Positions 5,257 to 5,729 of a stretch of 5,729 nucleotides of DNA are shown one piece after another. The DNA is from an uncultured Eubacteriales bacterium (GTDB lineage Bacteria > Bacillota > Clostridia > Oscillospirales > Acutalibacteraceae). The DNA lies in NCBI GenBank assembly GCA_900320415.1, contig ONSE01000170.1, positions 1 to 5,729 of the forward strand. Reading direction: 5' to 3'. Position 1 is the stretch's first letter. Every line of letters starts with the position of its first letter. Under the pieces are notes generated by a model, which was given only the letters and a program-made list of their open reading frames with translations, ran no database searches and was not told the DNA's origin. The position numbers and the translations under genes are program-made.

Positions 5257-5729
5257 GTGTATATTGAAATCCTATCCGTAAGCAAGAAAAAAGAGCAGGA
5301 CACCCTGCCCGACCGCGAGGACGAGCTGCGGCTCCGGCTTGCGAAATACGGCTTTACTCTCAACGCCGTCAAAAAGACCATCATGCACCCGACGCTGATC
5401 AACAGCGCGCTCAACGGCATCGCGTCAGCGGAGGATAAGCCGGATGTCGTGATCATCGCCAACGCCCTGCGCACAAAGGACGCGTCCTCGTTCAAGAAAT
5501 ATTTTGTCGAGACGGTCGCCGCCGCCGAACGGGGCATCAACGAGCCCGCGCCGAAGGATTACTGGAAACGCCGCAACAGGGCGTTCGCGCAGGCGAAGGC
5601 CGCTCACGCCGATGAGCAGAGAATGGCGGAGCTGGAAAAGGAATACACCCTGACGCGCAAAAAGACGAAGGTGTTCTCGCTGGGTCAATTCGGCGAGGGC
5701 TACCGCGGCTACTGCTTCATCTATAAGGG
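5257..5729 (+). CDS. Uncharacterised protein, 5' part; possibly a degenerate MoCF/CinA-like domain
   Basis: An open frame of 157 complete codons starts at GTG 5257 and is still open at the window end, so the C-terminus is missing. I do not recognise it securely. The N-terminus YIEILSVS (2-9), a helix around EDELRLRLAKYGF (21-33), a second helix INSALNGI (48-55) and the strand DVVIIANAL (63-71) followed by RTKD recall the layout of CinA/MoaB-type domains, which have GTELL and TGGLGPT-DD at these places. Both signatures are absent, so catalysis of that type would not be expected. Residues about 99-136 are highly charged, probably helical. GYRGYCFIYKG at the edge could precede a further strand. 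There is no signal peptide or membrane segment. It lies 39 bp after thiI with no terminator and a strong ribosome binding site, so it is probably co-transcribed with the desulfurase and thiI. That it is a real gene is much surer than its family. Confidence 0.75.
   Translation, partial: MYIEILSVSKKKEQDTLPDREDELRLRLAKYGFTLNAVKKTIMHPTLINSALNGIASAEDKPDVVIIANALRTKDASSFKKYFVETVAAAERGINEPAPKDYWKRRNRAFAQAKAAHADEQRMAELEKEYTLTRKKTKVFSLGQFGEGYRGYCFIYK

Overview
The window looks like chromosomal DNA from an endospore-forming member of the Clostridia. The coding sequence is GC-rich with G/C-favouring third codon positions, which would fit a gut lineage such as the Oscillospirales/Ruminococcaceae. A spoVAC gene gives the spore-former signal. 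Compact SerA and ThiI proteins of the Firmicutes type agree with it. The exact lineage is inference.

Layout. (1) Positions 2-2251, plus strand: a serC-serA pair encoding two of the three steps of phosphoserine-pathway serine synthesis, closed by a strong intrinsic terminator at 2275-2309. (2) Positions 2308-2763, minus strand: a lone spoVAC, a spore inner-membrane channel component, convergent with serA. Its stop codon begins inside the U-tract of the serA terminator. (3) Positions 2764-2902: an AT-rich divergent intergenic region. It holds the spoVAC ribosome binding site, a 12-codon ORF with an excellent ribosome binding site, a TATAAT box, and a 14-bp perfect palindrome at the expected transcription start of the next operon. 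(4) Positions 2903-5217, plus strand: a group I cysteine desulfurase and a rhodanese-less ThiI, 8 bp apart. This is the Bacillus NifZ-ThiI arrangement, in which a dedicated desulfurase feeds sulfur to ThiI for 4-thiouridine in tRNA. (5) Positions 5257-5729, plus strand: the first 157 complete codons of a GTG-initiated gene running off the window. I do not recognise it securely; it distantly resembles the N-terminal MoCF/CinA-type fold with its signature motifs lost.

The serine genes and the sulfur-transfer genes are separate transcription units. They are related metabolically, since serine is the precursor of cysteine, the substrate of the desulfurase. Nothing here is a clear new system. The least explained parts are the 2764-2902 regulatory region, the unusual serA C-terminal ACT domain, the solitary spoVAC, and the unrecognised gene at the right edge. 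No tRNA, rRNA, CRISPR array, insertion sequence or phage gene was seen.
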